Assembly: GCA_003221615.1 (NCBI GenBank)
Contig: QHSQ01000140.1
Coordinates: forward strand, 1 to 64,000
DNA length: 64,000 nt
From: Candidatus Rokuibacteriota bacterium
GTDB taxonomy: Bacteria; Methylomirabilota; Methylomirabilia; Rokubacteriales; CSP1-6
Direction: 5' to 3'
The translations under genes and the position numbers were made by a program. Positions 18,880-27,898 of the stretch are shown here, one piece after another. How positions within the stretch are numbered: the stretch's first letter is position 1; every line of letters begins with the position of its first letter. The notes under the pieces were generated by a model. That model had not been told where the DNA came from. It searched no databases and was given only the letters and a program-made list of their open reading frames with translations.

Positions 18880-20358
18880 ATGCGGCCGACGCGGGCGAGC
18901 TCGTTGAGGTGGGTGTGCCTGGCCGTCGCGCTCACGCTCGGCGTGCCGCGCGCGGGATTCGCCGAGGAGCCCCTGACGGCCAAGGCCCCGGCCAAGACGC
19001 TGTCGTGGGAGACGGGCGAGGGCCACAGCTACTTCATTCCCGCCTTCGAGATCGCCGGGTTCATCGCCGGCCTGAACCTGTTCAACCGGTTCCTCGCCGA
19101 TACCGACGACTATGACTCGGATCTGCACTCGATCAAGCACAACCTGACGGCGGCCGAGGTGATCGACAAGGACCCGTTCAGCACAAATCAGATCGGACAT
19201 CCGTATCAGGGCAGCATGTACTACGGGTTCGCGCGGTCGTCCGGACTCAACTACTGGCAGTCAATGGGGTACACCGTCGCCGGCAGCCTCCTGTGGGAGA
19301 CCGTCGGAGAGAAAACGCCGCCTTCGCTGAACGACAACATCGCGAGCGGTATCGGCGGGTCGTTCGTCGGCGAGGCGCTGTTCCGCATGGCCAGCCTGCT
19401 GCTCGAGGGCGGCGGCGAGACGCCCGGCTTCTGGCGCGAGCTCGGAGCCGCGGCGATCTCGCCGCCGACCGGCTTCAACCGTCTCGTCTTCGGCGATCGG
19501 TTCGACGCCGTCTTTCCGAGCCGCAACCCGGAGATCTTCATCCGCCTGCGGCTCGGCGCGACGCTCACGACCGACATCGACACCGGCGGATTGACCCACG
19601 AAGCCAAGAAGTATGAGGGCAGTCTCGACTACTCGATCATCTACGGGCTTCCGGGCAAGCCCGGCTACAAATACACGCGACCCTTCGACTACTTCCAGTT
19701 CGAGATCACCGCGGTGCCGAACGCCGATCCGATCTCGAACCTCATCGAGAACGCCGCCGTTCGCGGCCTGCTCCTGGGCACGGGCTACGAGCTCGGTAAC
19801 GACTATCGCGGGCTCTGGGGCCTGTTCGGGAGCTTCGACTACCTCTCGCCGCAGGTCTTTCGCGTCTCGACGACGGCCCTCTCGCTCGGCACGGTCGCCC
19901 AGTGGTGGCTCACGCAACGGATCGCGCTCCAGGGGACGGTCCTCGGCGGGGTCGGGTTCGGCGCGGCCGGCACGGTCGGCGACCGGGCGGAGCGCGACTA
20001 CCACTACGGGATCATTCCGGAGGCGCTCGTCGGCCTCCGCGCGATCTTCGGCGAGCGCCTCATGGTCGACGCGACAGGCCATCAGTACTACGTGGCCGGG
20101 AAAGGCGCTGGAGGGGGGATCAGCACCAGCGACATCGGCGGCGAGATAATCACCCGCGTGAACCTCGGGTTCACGGTCCGCGTCTATGGCCCTCACGGCA
20201 TCGGCGTCCAGTACCTCCTCTCGACGCGCGACACGAGTGTCCCCGGCGGGGGCGATCGTCATCAGAGGGTGGAGACGGTCAACCTCACGTACAACTTCCT
20301 CGGCCACACGCGATTCGGCGCCGTCGAATGGCGCCCTGCGGAGCTCGCCGCGCGCTGA
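18880..20358 (+). CDS. DUF3943-like outer-membrane/periplasmic protein
   Basis: Signal peptide; TDDYDSDLHSIKHNLTA..DPFSTNQIGHPYQGSMYYGFARSSGLNYWQSMGYTVAGSLLWE. Confidence 0.75.
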   Translation: MRPTRASSLRWVCLAVALTLGVPRAGFAEEPLTAKAPAKTLSWETGEGHSYFIPAFEIAGFIAGLNLFNRFLADTDDYDSDLHSIKHNLTAAEVIDKDPFSTNQIGHPYQGSMYYGFARSSGLNYWQSMGYTVAGSLLWETVGEKTPPSLNDNIASGIGGSFVGEALFRMASLLLEGGGETPGFWRELGAAAISPPTGFNRLVFGDRFDAVFPSRNPEIFIRLRLGATLTTDIDTGGLTHEAKKYEGSLDYSIIYGLPGKPGYKYTRPFDYFQFEITAVPNADPISNLIENAAVRGLLLGTGYELGNDYRGLWGLFGSFDYLSPQVFRVSTTALSLGTVAQWWLTQRIALQGTVLGGVGFGAAGTVGDRAERDYHYGIIPEALVGLRAIFGERLMVDATGHQYYVAGKGAGGGISTSDIGGEIITRVNLGFTVRVYGPHGIGVQYLLSTRDTSVPGGGDRHQRVETVNLTYNFLGHTRFGAVEWRPAELAAR

Positions 20359-20373
20359 GCGGGCGCGGGTGTC

Positions 20374-21975
20374 TTACTCCGCGACGTGCGCGGCGGCGCG
20401 CTCGGTCGCCGGCGCAGTGGCCGGAGTCGAGGGCTCCATCCGGATGCGGCGCATCAGCGGGAGGAATAAGGGCACGGCCGCGAACATCACCGCCAGCAGC
20501 CAGAAGTCGTCGGCGTAAGCCAGGAGCTGGGCTTGCGTCACCGTCTCGCGGTAGAGCATCAGGATCGCCTGGCGCTCGGCGGTGAACGCGTCGCTGCCGC
20601 GTGTGACGAAGTGGCTGGCCCATTTGGCCAGGCGCTCGCGCGTGCCCGGGTCCCACGCGGTGATGTGGCTCACCAGCGTCGTCTGATGGATCTGGCTCCG
20701 CTGGGCCAGCAAGGTGGTGACCACCGCGATGCCGACGCTGCCGCCGATGTTGCGCGCCATGCCGTACACCGCGGTGGCGTTGACCAGCTTGTCGCGCCGG
20801 ATCGTGGCCAGGGTCAAGGTCGAGAGCGGCACGAAGACGAAGCCGAGTGCGAAGCCCTGGATGAAGCGCGGGATCGCCAGCGCCCAGTAGTCCATCCCGA
20901 GCGTCAGTGACGTCATCATGTAGAGGCTGACGGCGTTGAGCAGGCACCCGAATCCGAGCATCATCCGCTGGTCCACGCGCGTCACGATCCCCGAGGCGAA
21001 GAGCGAGAAGATGTTGCCGAGGCCGCCCGGCGCCAGCACGAGACCTGAGGTCCACGCGTCGTAGCCCAGGAGCTTCTGGGTGAAGACGGCGACCAGCAGC
21101 ATGCCCGAGAAGGTTCCGAAACCGACGATCATGCTCAGGGTGGCGCCGGTCGCGAAGTTGCGGTCGGCGAACACCGTGAGATCGAGGATCGGATCGCGAG
21201 TCGTCAGCTCGCGGATCAGAAAACCGGCCAGCGCGCAGATGGCGACGACGCTCAGCACGACGATCGTGCCGGACGCGAACCAGTCCTCACGCTCGCCCCG
21301 GTCGAGGACGAGCTGCAGGCACCCGAAGCCGGCGACCATCAGGCCGAGCCCCCACCAGTCGATCCGCGCCGCCCGGCGCAGGTACGGCGGATCGAACAGG
21401 AACACGCTGGCCATGAAGAAGCCGACGATCCCGACCGGCAGGTTGATGTAGAAGATCCAGCGCCACGACCATTCATCGGCGAGATACCCCCCGACGGTCG
21501 GGCCCAGAATCGGGCCGAAGATGAACCCGAGCCCCCAGATGGCCATCGCCAGGCCGCGCTGGTGAAACGGGAAGATCTCCCAGAGGATCGCCTGCGAGAG
21601 CGGAATGATCGGCCCGCCGCCGAGCCCCTGGAAGATGCGCGCCGCGATCAAGGTGGTCAGGTCGGGGGCGGCGCCGGAGATGAACGAGCTGACCACGAAG
21701 AGCGTGGCGCAGATCAGGAAGAATCGCCGGCGCCCGAACACGCCGGCCAGCCAGCCGGTGGCCGGGATGATCACCGCGTTCGCGGCGAGATACGACGTGA
21801 TCACCCACGACACCTCATCGAGCCCCGCCGACATCGATCCCTGCAGGTGCGGAAGAATGACGTTGGTCACGCTGGTGTCGAGGATCTGCATGAAGGCCAC
21901 CACCATGACGGTGACGGTGATGGCCCACTTCCGGGCGGATGAGATCGCGGGCGCTTCCGGTGCCGGGGACGTCAT
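20374..21975 (-). CDS. DHA2 family MFS drug exporter (EmrB-like)
   Basis: FMQILDTSVTNVILPHLQGSMSAGLDEVSWVITSYLAANAVIIPATGWLAGVFGRRRFF; 14-TM pattern. Confidence 0.93.
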   Translation of the reverse strand: MTSPAPEAPAISSARKWAITVTVMVVAFMQILDTSVTNVILPHLQGSMSAGLDEVSWVITSYLAANAVIIPATGWLAGVFGRRRFFLICATLFVVSSFISGAAPDLTTLIAARIFQGLGGGPIIPLSQAILWEIFPFHQRGLAMAIWGLGFIFGPILGPTVGGYLADEWSWRWIFYINLPVGIVGFFMASVFLFDPPYLRRAARIDWWGLGLMVAGFGCLQLVLDRGEREDWFASGTIVVLSVVAICALAGFLIRELTTRDPILDLTVFADRNFATGATLSMIVGFGTFSGMLLVAVFTQKLLGYDAWTSGLVLAPGGLGNIFSLFASGIVTRVDQRMMLGFGCLLNAVSLYMMTSLTLGMDYWALAIPRFIQGFALGFVFVPLSTLTLATIRRDKLVNATAVYGMARNIGGSVGIAVVTTLLAQRSQIHQTTLVSHITAWDPGTRERLAKWASHFVTRGSDAFTAERQAILMLYRETVTQAQLLAYADDFWLLAVMFAAVPLFLPLMRRIRMEPSTPATAPATERAAAHVAE

Positions 21976-22015
21976 TGGCTCCAGCTGGTTCGCTCGGACG
22001 TGCGCCGAGCGCGGA

Positions 22016-23062
22016 TCAGGCTAGTCGATACGCTCGTCTCGCGGTGGTGCTGAAGAGCGCCAGCTTCTCCTCGGCCGAGGCGCGCCCGGCGATGCGCTTG
22101 AACGCGTTCCAGAGCGCGGCGTACCCGATACCCATCTTCTCGACGGGGAAGTTGCTCTCGAACATGCACCGCGTCGGGCCGAAGCGCTCGATGCAGAGCT
22201 CGATGTACGGCCGCCAGTAGTCGGCCAGCTCGGCCGAGGACGGCGGCGCCGGGCGCGTGCCGTAGTCGTACGCGGCCAGGCGCATCATCATGCCGCCGAG
22301 CTTCATGACGACGTTGGGGCATCGCGCGAGCTCGGTGATGCCGGCCTTCCACGTCGCGAACACCTCGTCGCGCTTGCCGGTGTAAGGGCCGTAGCCGAGC
22401 GGACCGCCGCAATGGCCCACGATGATGTTCGCGCTCGGAAACGCGCGCGCCAGGTCGATCGCGTCGTCGAGCTGGGGATGGAACACCCATGCGTCGAGCG
22501 AGAGGCCGAGCGCCGTCAGGCGAGTCAGCCCGGCGCGGAAATCGGCCTGCTTCATGAGATGCGGGCCATTGGCGACGGCGCTGTTGCCGATCATCTCGCT
22601 CGCGTCCCAGGCCGCGGAATGCCGTACGCCGCGGAACCGCCCTCCGCCGGCGCGAATCAGCGCCTCGAGCACGGGCTCGACTCGATCGCCCAGGGTGAGA
22701 TCGGCGAACCCGACGATCCCGGCGGCGACCCGCGTCGGCCCGTACTGGCCGCTCTCGCTCATCGCCGCGACGCCCGCGACGAACGCGGTCTCGCCCACCG
22801 GACGCATCTCGGCCGGGCCGCCGGCGCGGTACATCGCGTGGCATTCGAGGAACACGGTGGCGACGACGTTGTGGCCGGAGGCGAGATCGGCCAGGAGCTC
22901 GTGCAGCAGGTAACGATGACCGCCGCGCTCCCACAGGTGATGGTGCGTATCGATGATCGGCAGCTCCGGCTCGAGGATCGGCTCGGGCGGCGCCTTGGCG
23001 AGCCACGCCTCGTCCGGCGGGCGGATCCTTCCATAGCGTGTCGGCGATCCCGCGCGGCCCAT
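22016..23062 (-). CDS. amidohydrolase family 2 protein
   Basis: IIDTHHHLWERGGHRYLLHEL; MFESNFPVEKMGIGYAALWNAFKRI. Confidence 0.9.
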   Translation of the reverse strand: MGRAGSPTRYGRIRPPDEAWLAKAPPEPILEPELPIIDTHHHLWERGGHRYLLHELLADLASGHNVVATVFLECHAMYRAGGPAEMRPVGETAFVAGVAAMSESGQYGPTRVAAGIVGFADLTLGDRVEPVLEALIRAGGGRFRGVRHSAAWDASEMIGNSAVANGPHLMKQADFRAGLTRLTALGLSLDAWVFHPQLDDAIDLARAFPSANIIVGHCGGPLGYGPYTGKRDEVFATWKAGITELARCPNVVMKLGGMMMRLAAYDYGTRPAPPSSAELADYWRPYIELCIERFGPTRCMFESNFPVEKMGIGYAALWNAFKRIAGRASAEEKLALFSTTARRAYRLA

Positions 23063-23063
23063 G

Positions 23064-23171
23064 TCAGTGCGAGTGATGGCTCGTCCCCTGACCGTGCGAG
23101 TGACCGTGGTGCGAGAAGCCGCTCGACGCAGGTGCGGACGTCGAGGGGGATGCCGGGCGGCTGAAGCTCAT
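23064..23171 (-). CDS. His-rich 35 aa micropeptide
   Basis: MSFSRPASPSTSAPASSGFSHHGHSHGQGTSHHSH; starts 4 nt after the upstream stop, ends 1 nt before the next ATG (TGA-C-ATG). Confidence 0.55.
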   Translation of the reverse strand: MSFSRPASPSTSAPASSGFSHHGHSHGQGTSHHSH

Positions 23172-23175
23172 CGCG

Positions 23176-23901
23176 TCAGCTCCGTTCGATCTCGGGCGCG
23201 ATCCGTCCGGCGTCGGCCACGTGGGCTTGCCAGTAGTGATGCGTTTTCGCGACCACTGTGATGATGCTCTTCACCTCATCCGTCAGCCCGTAGTCGGGTC
23301 CGGCCGGAAGCAGGAGCCGGTCGTCCTCGAGGCGCGCGCCGACGTTCTCGAGGATAATGACCGCGCACATCCACGCGGCCATCGTCGGGGAGTCGCACGT
23401 GACCGAGAGCCAGCCCGGTCCGGCCGCCTCCGCGTAAAGTCCCGTCGTCTCCCAGATTCCCCGGCGCATCTCGGCGAGCATCTCGGCGTCGGAGTCCGCG
23501 CCGGAGCCGCCCGGTGCGCGCAGCGGGCTCTCGGGGCCGCGCTGCGGGGGCCCACCGTAGAGCGCGAGCTCGCAGAACGTCGTCCACATGCGACCCCAGT
23601 CCGGTCGACCGTCGGCGCGCCACAGAAACGGCGCCGAGGTCATGGGCGCGGCGGGATCAGGACGGGTGGTGGGCGCGTACTCGCGCCGCTGCGCCTCGCC
23701 GTCGCGACGCAGCGAATGCTCGAGCGCGTCGAGGCGTGAGACCGGAGCCGCGGCGACCGTGACGGGCATCCCGACCTGGTCGGCGAGCCGGGCCGCGAGA
23801 TCGGCGCATGCCAGGCGTGTCGCCGCGAGAAGATCGGCGTCGATCACGAGGACGAGACGGCCGGCCATGCCGTCGTCACGCGGGTCTCGAGCGTCGGTCA
23901 C
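23176..23901 (-). CDS. conserved hypothetical protein
   Basis: 241 aa; PFLWRADGRPDWGRMWTTFCELALYGGPPQRG ... VKSIITVVAKTHHYWQAH; operonic with the His-rich ORF and amidohydrolase. Confidence 0.7.
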   Translation of the reverse strand: MTDARDPRDDGMAGRLVLVIDADLLAATRLACADLAARLADQVGMPVTVAAAPVSRLDALEHSLRRDGEAQRREYAPTTRPDPAAPMTSAPFLWRADGRPDWGRMWTTFCELALYGGPPQRGPESPLRAPGGSGADSDAEMLAEMRRGIWETTGLYAEAAGPGWLSVTCDSPTMAAWMCAVIILENVGARLEDDRLLLPAGPDYGLTDEVKSIITVVAKTHHYWQAHVADAGRIAPEIERS

Positions 23902-24004
23902 AGCGCGCGATCATAGCATCTCCGTCGTTCAGCGGCGCGCCGACGAGCCCGGGCGGGAGCCGGCGCGCCACGCTCGTGTACACTGGCCGAACGGAGGATC
24001 CCAC

Positions 24005-25285
24005 GTGGCACTGTCCATCGCGCCGATCACGCGGCCGTTCGACGCCGTGGTCGAGCTGCCCGGATCGAAGAGCTACTCGAATCGGGCCCTGCTGGTCGCC
24101 GCGCTCGCCCGCGGGCGCTCCGAGGTCACGCGCGCGCTCTTCTCGGACGATACGCGCTACATGCACCAGGCCCTCGAGGCGCTGGGCGTGCGCGTGCGGG
24201 CCGACGAAGCCTCGCAATCGTTCGTCGTCGATGGGGTCGATGGGCGCTTCCCGGCCTCCGAAGCCACCCTGGAGATCGGCAACGCCGGGACCGCCGCGCG
24301 CTTCCTGACGGCGGCCGTCGCGCTCGCTCGCGGCACCTTCGTGATCGACGGCTCGCCGGCGATGCGCAAGCGTCCGATCCAGCCGCTGCTCGACGGCCTC
24401 CGCGCGCTCGGCGTCGACACCGAGAGCCGTGAGGGTACCGGCTGCCCTCCGGTCGTCGTGCGCGCACGCGGCATCGCCGGCGGCCATGCACGCGTGCGTG
24501 GCGACGTCTCGAGCCAGTACCTGAGCGCCTTGCTGATGGCGGCGCCCTATGCCGCCCGCGACGTGGAGATCGAGATCGAGGGCGATCTGGTGTCGGCGCC
24601 CTACGTGACGATGACGCTCTCCACGATGGAGGAGTTCGGCGTGCGCGCCGAGCGCGACGGCGACCGGCGCTTCCGCGTGGCGTCAGGCCAGCGCTACGCG
24701 GGGCGCCGATACGCGGTCGAGCCCGACGCTTCGGGTGCGTCGTACTTCTTCGCGGCGGCGGCGGTCACCGGAGGCCACGTGGTGGTGCCGCGGCTCGGCC
24801 ACCGATCGGCGCAGGGCGATCTCGGACTGCTCGACGTGCTCGCGCGCATGGGCTGCGAGGTCACGATCGAGGCCGACGCGATCGCGGTGCAAGGGCCCGC
24901 GCGTCTGCGCGCCGTCGAGGCGGACTTCACGCGCATGGGCGATGTCGCGACCACCCTGATGGCGATCGCGCCGTTCGCCGACGGTCCCGTGACCGTCAAG
25001 GGCATCGCGCAGACCCACTACGAGGAGAGCGACCGTCCGGTCGCCGCCGCGACGGAGCTCCGCCGCATGGGCCTGCGGGTCGAGAGCACCTGGGACTCCG
25101 TGACGATCCACCCGGGCGCGCCGCAGTCGTGCGAGGTGCAGACCTACGACGACCATCGCATCGCGATGAGCTTCGCGGTGACGGGCCTGCGCGCGCCGGG
25201 GATCGCGATCGCGAATCCGGAATGCGTGTCGAAGACGTTCCCGGAGTTCTTCGAGGTGCTGGGAAGCCTGACCAAGCCGAGGTGA
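24005..25285 (+). CDS. aroA: 3-phosphoshikimate 1-carboxyvinyltransferase (EPSP synthase)
   Basis: ELPGSKSYSNRALLVAAL, GNAGTAARFLTA, DGSPAMRKRPIQPLLDGLRALG, DDHRIAMSFAV. Confidence 0.96.
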   Translation: MALSIAPITRPFDAVVELPGSKSYSNRALLVAALARGRSEVTRALFSDDTRYMHQALEALGVRVRADEASQSFVVDGVDGRFPASEATLEIGNAGTAARFLTAAVALARGTFVIDGSPAMRKRPIQPLLDGLRALGVDTESREGTGCPPVVVRARGIAGGHARVRGDVSSQYLSALLMAAPYAARDVEIEIEGDLVSAPYVTMTLSTMEEFGVRAERDGDRRFRVASGQRYAGRRYAVEPDASGASYFFAAAAVTGGHVVVPRLGHRSAQGDLGLLDVLARMGCEVTIEADAIAVQGPARLRAVEADFTRMGDVATTLMAIAPFADGPVTVKGIAQTHYEESDRPVAAATELRRMGLRVESTWDSVTIHPGAPQSCEVQTYDDHRIAMSFAVTGLRAPGIAIANPECVSKTFPEFFEVLGSLTKPR

Positions 25286-26061
25286 CCGTGATCAACGTGT
25301 ATGCGCTCTGCACCGGCCTCATCGAGCTCGATCGCGCCAGTATGGTGTCCGACCTCACGCCCGGTCAGCCCTGGACCGTGCCGGTGCTGAGCTTTCTGGT
25401 GAGCCATCCCCGCGGCACGCTCCTGTTCGACACCGGCGTGCACTGCCAGGCGCGCCTCGATCCGCTGGCGCGCCTGGGCCCCGAGCGGATCAAGCGCCTG
25501 ACGGTCAAGTCACGGGAAGGCGACGACGTCGTGCCCCAGCTCGCCAGCCTCGGGCTCGAGCCCGACGGCGTCCGCTTCGTGGCGAACTCGCATCTGCACT
25601 TCGACCACTGCGGTGGCAACGAGTTCTTCCCGCGGGCGACGTTCCTGGTGCAGCGGGCCGAGCTCGAGGCGGCGCGCCGCCCGGGCTTCGTGCCGAGCTA
25701 CAGCCCGAGCCCGCTCGACTTCGACCATCCGCTCGACTACCGCATGCTCGACGGCGAGCACGACGTGTTCGGCGACGGCAAGGTCGTGCTGCTGCCGACG
25801 TACGGGCACACGCCCGGCCATCAGTCGCTGCTGGTCCGTGCCGGCAAGCAGGCGCAGATCGTCGCCGCGTCCGACGCGTGCTACACACGGGAGAACATGG
25901 ACCGCGACGTGCTGCCGAAGATCCTCTGGAACCCGTCGGTCATGTCCGAGTCACTGGCGACGCTCCGAAAGCTCCGTGACCAGGCCGGCGCCACGATGTT
26001 CTACGGCCACGACCCCGCGCAGTGGGAGACGATGCCGAGAACGCCGGCCCCGGTGATCTGA
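25282..26061 (+). CDS. metallo-beta-lactamase fold hydrolase (AHL-lactonase-like)
   Basis: NSHLHFDHCGGN (HxHxDH), TYGHTPGHQSLLV; overlaps the aroA stop (GTGA). Confidence 0.9.
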   Translation: MTVINVYALCTGLIELDRASMVSDLTPGQPWTVPVLSFLVSHPRGTLLFDTGVHCQARLDPLARLGPERIKRLTVKSREGDDVVPQLASLGLEPDGVRFVANSHLHFDHCGGNEFFPRATFLVQRAELEAARRPGFVPSYSPSPLDFDHPLDYRMLDGEHDVFGDGKVVLLPTYGHTPGHQSLLVRAGKQAQIVAASDACYTRENMDRDVLPKILWNPSVMSESLATLRKLRDQAGATMFYGHDPAQWETMPRTPAPVI

Positions 26062-26073
26062 GGACCGACCGCG

Positions 26074-27123
26074 ATGCGATTTGGACTGTTCTATCAGGCG
26101 TCGGAGGCGGATGGGCAGACGCACATCGAGCGCTACGCCGAGATGCTCGATCTGATCGCGCTCGGCGACACGCTCGGGTTCGACGTGGCGTGGCTGGCCG
26201 AGCTGCACTTCGGCGGCGCGTTCTCGCTGCTGGCGAGCCCGTTGATGGTCGTCCCCGTGATCGCGCAGCGCACGCAACGGATCCGCATCGGGACCGCCGT
26301 CACCCTGCTGCCGCTCCACCATCCGCTGAGCTGCGCCGAGCAAGCCGCGACGGCCGACCTGCTCTCCGGCGGCCGGCTGGAGTTCGGCGTGGGCCGCGGC
26401 TCGATCCCGAGCCAGTTCCACGGCTTTCGGGTGGCCGTGTCGGAGAACCGCGCGCGCTTCGACGAGGCGCTCGAGATCATTCGGCTGGCGTGGACGAAGG
26501 AGCGTTTCAGCTTTCGGGGGGCGTTCTATCAGGTGGAGGACGTCGCCGTCGTGCCGAGACCGCTCCAGCGGCCGCACCCACCGATCCGCGTCGCCGTCCA
26601 CACGGCCGAGAGCTTCGCCCATATCGGGGATCTCGGTCTCTCGATCTATTCGGGGACGACGACCACGCCGCTGCCGCAGCTGCGCGAGTACACGGCGCTC
26701 TACCGGGCCCATCTCGCGGCCGCGGGACACGCCTGGCAACCCGATCAGATGGCGCTGATGCTGCCGGTGCACGTGGGCGCGACATCCGGCGCCGCGCGCG
26801 ACGCGATGCGCGCCGGCGTGCTGAAGTACTACAAGAACATCGAAACGATCTTCGCGCAGCTCCCGGACTCCTACGGCGACCACCTGCCGCGCCTGAAGAC
26901 GATCCGGGAGACCATCGCCAATCTCCCGTACGAGAAGTTCTGCCGCGACCAGGGCGTCTTCGGCGACGCGGCCGAGGTCGTCGATCGGCTCCAGGCGGCG
27001 CGCGACGAATTCGGGCTCTCGCAGATCATCTGCTGGTTCGATCAAGGCTCGATGCTGCCGCGGGCGGAAGTCGAGCGCGCGATGCGGCAGTTCACCGACG
27101 AGGTCATGCCGAAGTTCCGCTAG
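26074..27123 (+). CDS. LLM class (luciferase-like) oxidoreductase
   Basis: MRFGLFYQASEADG; LPLHHPLSCAEQAATADLLSGGRLEFGVGRG. Confidence 0.93.
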   Translation: MRFGLFYQASEADGQTHIERYAEMLDLIALGDTLGFDVAWLAELHFGGAFSLLASPLMVVPVIAQRTQRIRIGTAVTLLPLHHPLSCAEQAATADLLSGGRLEFGVGRGSIPSQFHGFRVAVSENRARFDEALEIIRLAWTKERFSFRGAFYQVEDVAVVPRPLQRPHPPIRVAVHTAESFAHIGDLGLSIYSGTTTTPLPQLREYTALYRAHLAAAGHAWQPDQMALMLPVHVGATSGAARDAMRAGVLKYYKNIETIFAQLPDSYGDHLPRLKTIRETIANLPYEKFCRDQGVFGDAAEVVDRLQAARDEFGLSQIICWFDQGSMLPRAEVERAMRQFTDEVMPKFR

Positions 27124-27155
27124 AGAAGGCGCGCTTCGGAACGAAGGAGGACCGT

Positions 27156-27887
27156 GTGGCCAAGAGCGTCGTCACGCCCGAGCGGTTCGCCAGAGGCATG
27201 ACGTTCGAGGAGTACGTGAAATATGCCGAGACGCCCGAGAACCTCGCCCGGGAGGGGTTCGGCAGCTATTTCCCCGACGGCGGATCGATCGGCGCCGTTC
27301 GCAAGGACCAGAGCGCGGTATTCCGCGAGCGCTACGCGCGCGCGCGGCTCACCGACCAGCAGATCGGGGCCATCAAATGGCTCGCCGCGCACCCGGACGG
27401 CCCCGCGAAGATCCTCGTGATCTCCGAGGACTGGTCGTCCGACTGCCGGCGTGACGTGCCGATGCTGGCGCGGCTGGCCGAGGCGGGCGGGCTGGAGCTC
27501 AGGATCTTCAACCGCGACGGCAAGAAGATCCTCGGAACGCGGCGGCCGGATCCGGCGGCCCATCGCGACGGCAACCACGACATCATGCTCGAGTTCTTGA
27601 ATTCCAAGAACGGCGGCGAGTGGGCCTCGGTGCCGGTCGTGGTGATCTACACGAAGGACTTCCGCGAGCTGCACCGCTACATCGAGTATCCGGCCATCTA
27701 TCACAAGGACTATATCCGCGGCCACATGCAGTCGGCGCGGAGCGGCGAGACCGAGGCGCAGACGAAGGACCGCGCCCAGCGGGAGTTCGTCGCGATGCAG
27801 GCCTCGCCGTTCTTCGACGTGTGGGCCTCGGCCGGGATCGACGAGATCCTGAGCGCGCTCTACGAGAAGCTGACGGTGAAGGCCTAG
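27156..27887 (+). CDS. thioredoxin-family protein
   Basis: AKILVISEDWSSDCRRDVPMLARLAEAGG...WASVPVVVIYTKDF; GTG at 27156 in ORF 26022..27887. Confidence 0.75.
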   Translation: MAKSVVTPERFARGMTFEEYVKYAETPENLAREGFGSYFPDGGSIGAVRKDQSAVFRERYARARLTDQQIGAIKWLAAHPDGPAKILVISEDWSSDCRRDVPMLARLAEAGGLELRIFNRDGKKILGTRRPDPAAHRDGNHDIMLEFLNSKNGGEWASVPVVVIYTKDFRELHRYIEYPAIYHKDYIRGHMQSARSGETEAQTKDRAQREFVAMQASPFFDVWASAGIDEILSALYEKLTVKA

Positions 27888-27898
27888 GCCGGGACGGC

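Noticed and set aside
16902-18995. 697 aa minus-strand ORF
   Set aside because: Antisense to the well-supported ABC-F ATPase; shadow ORF.
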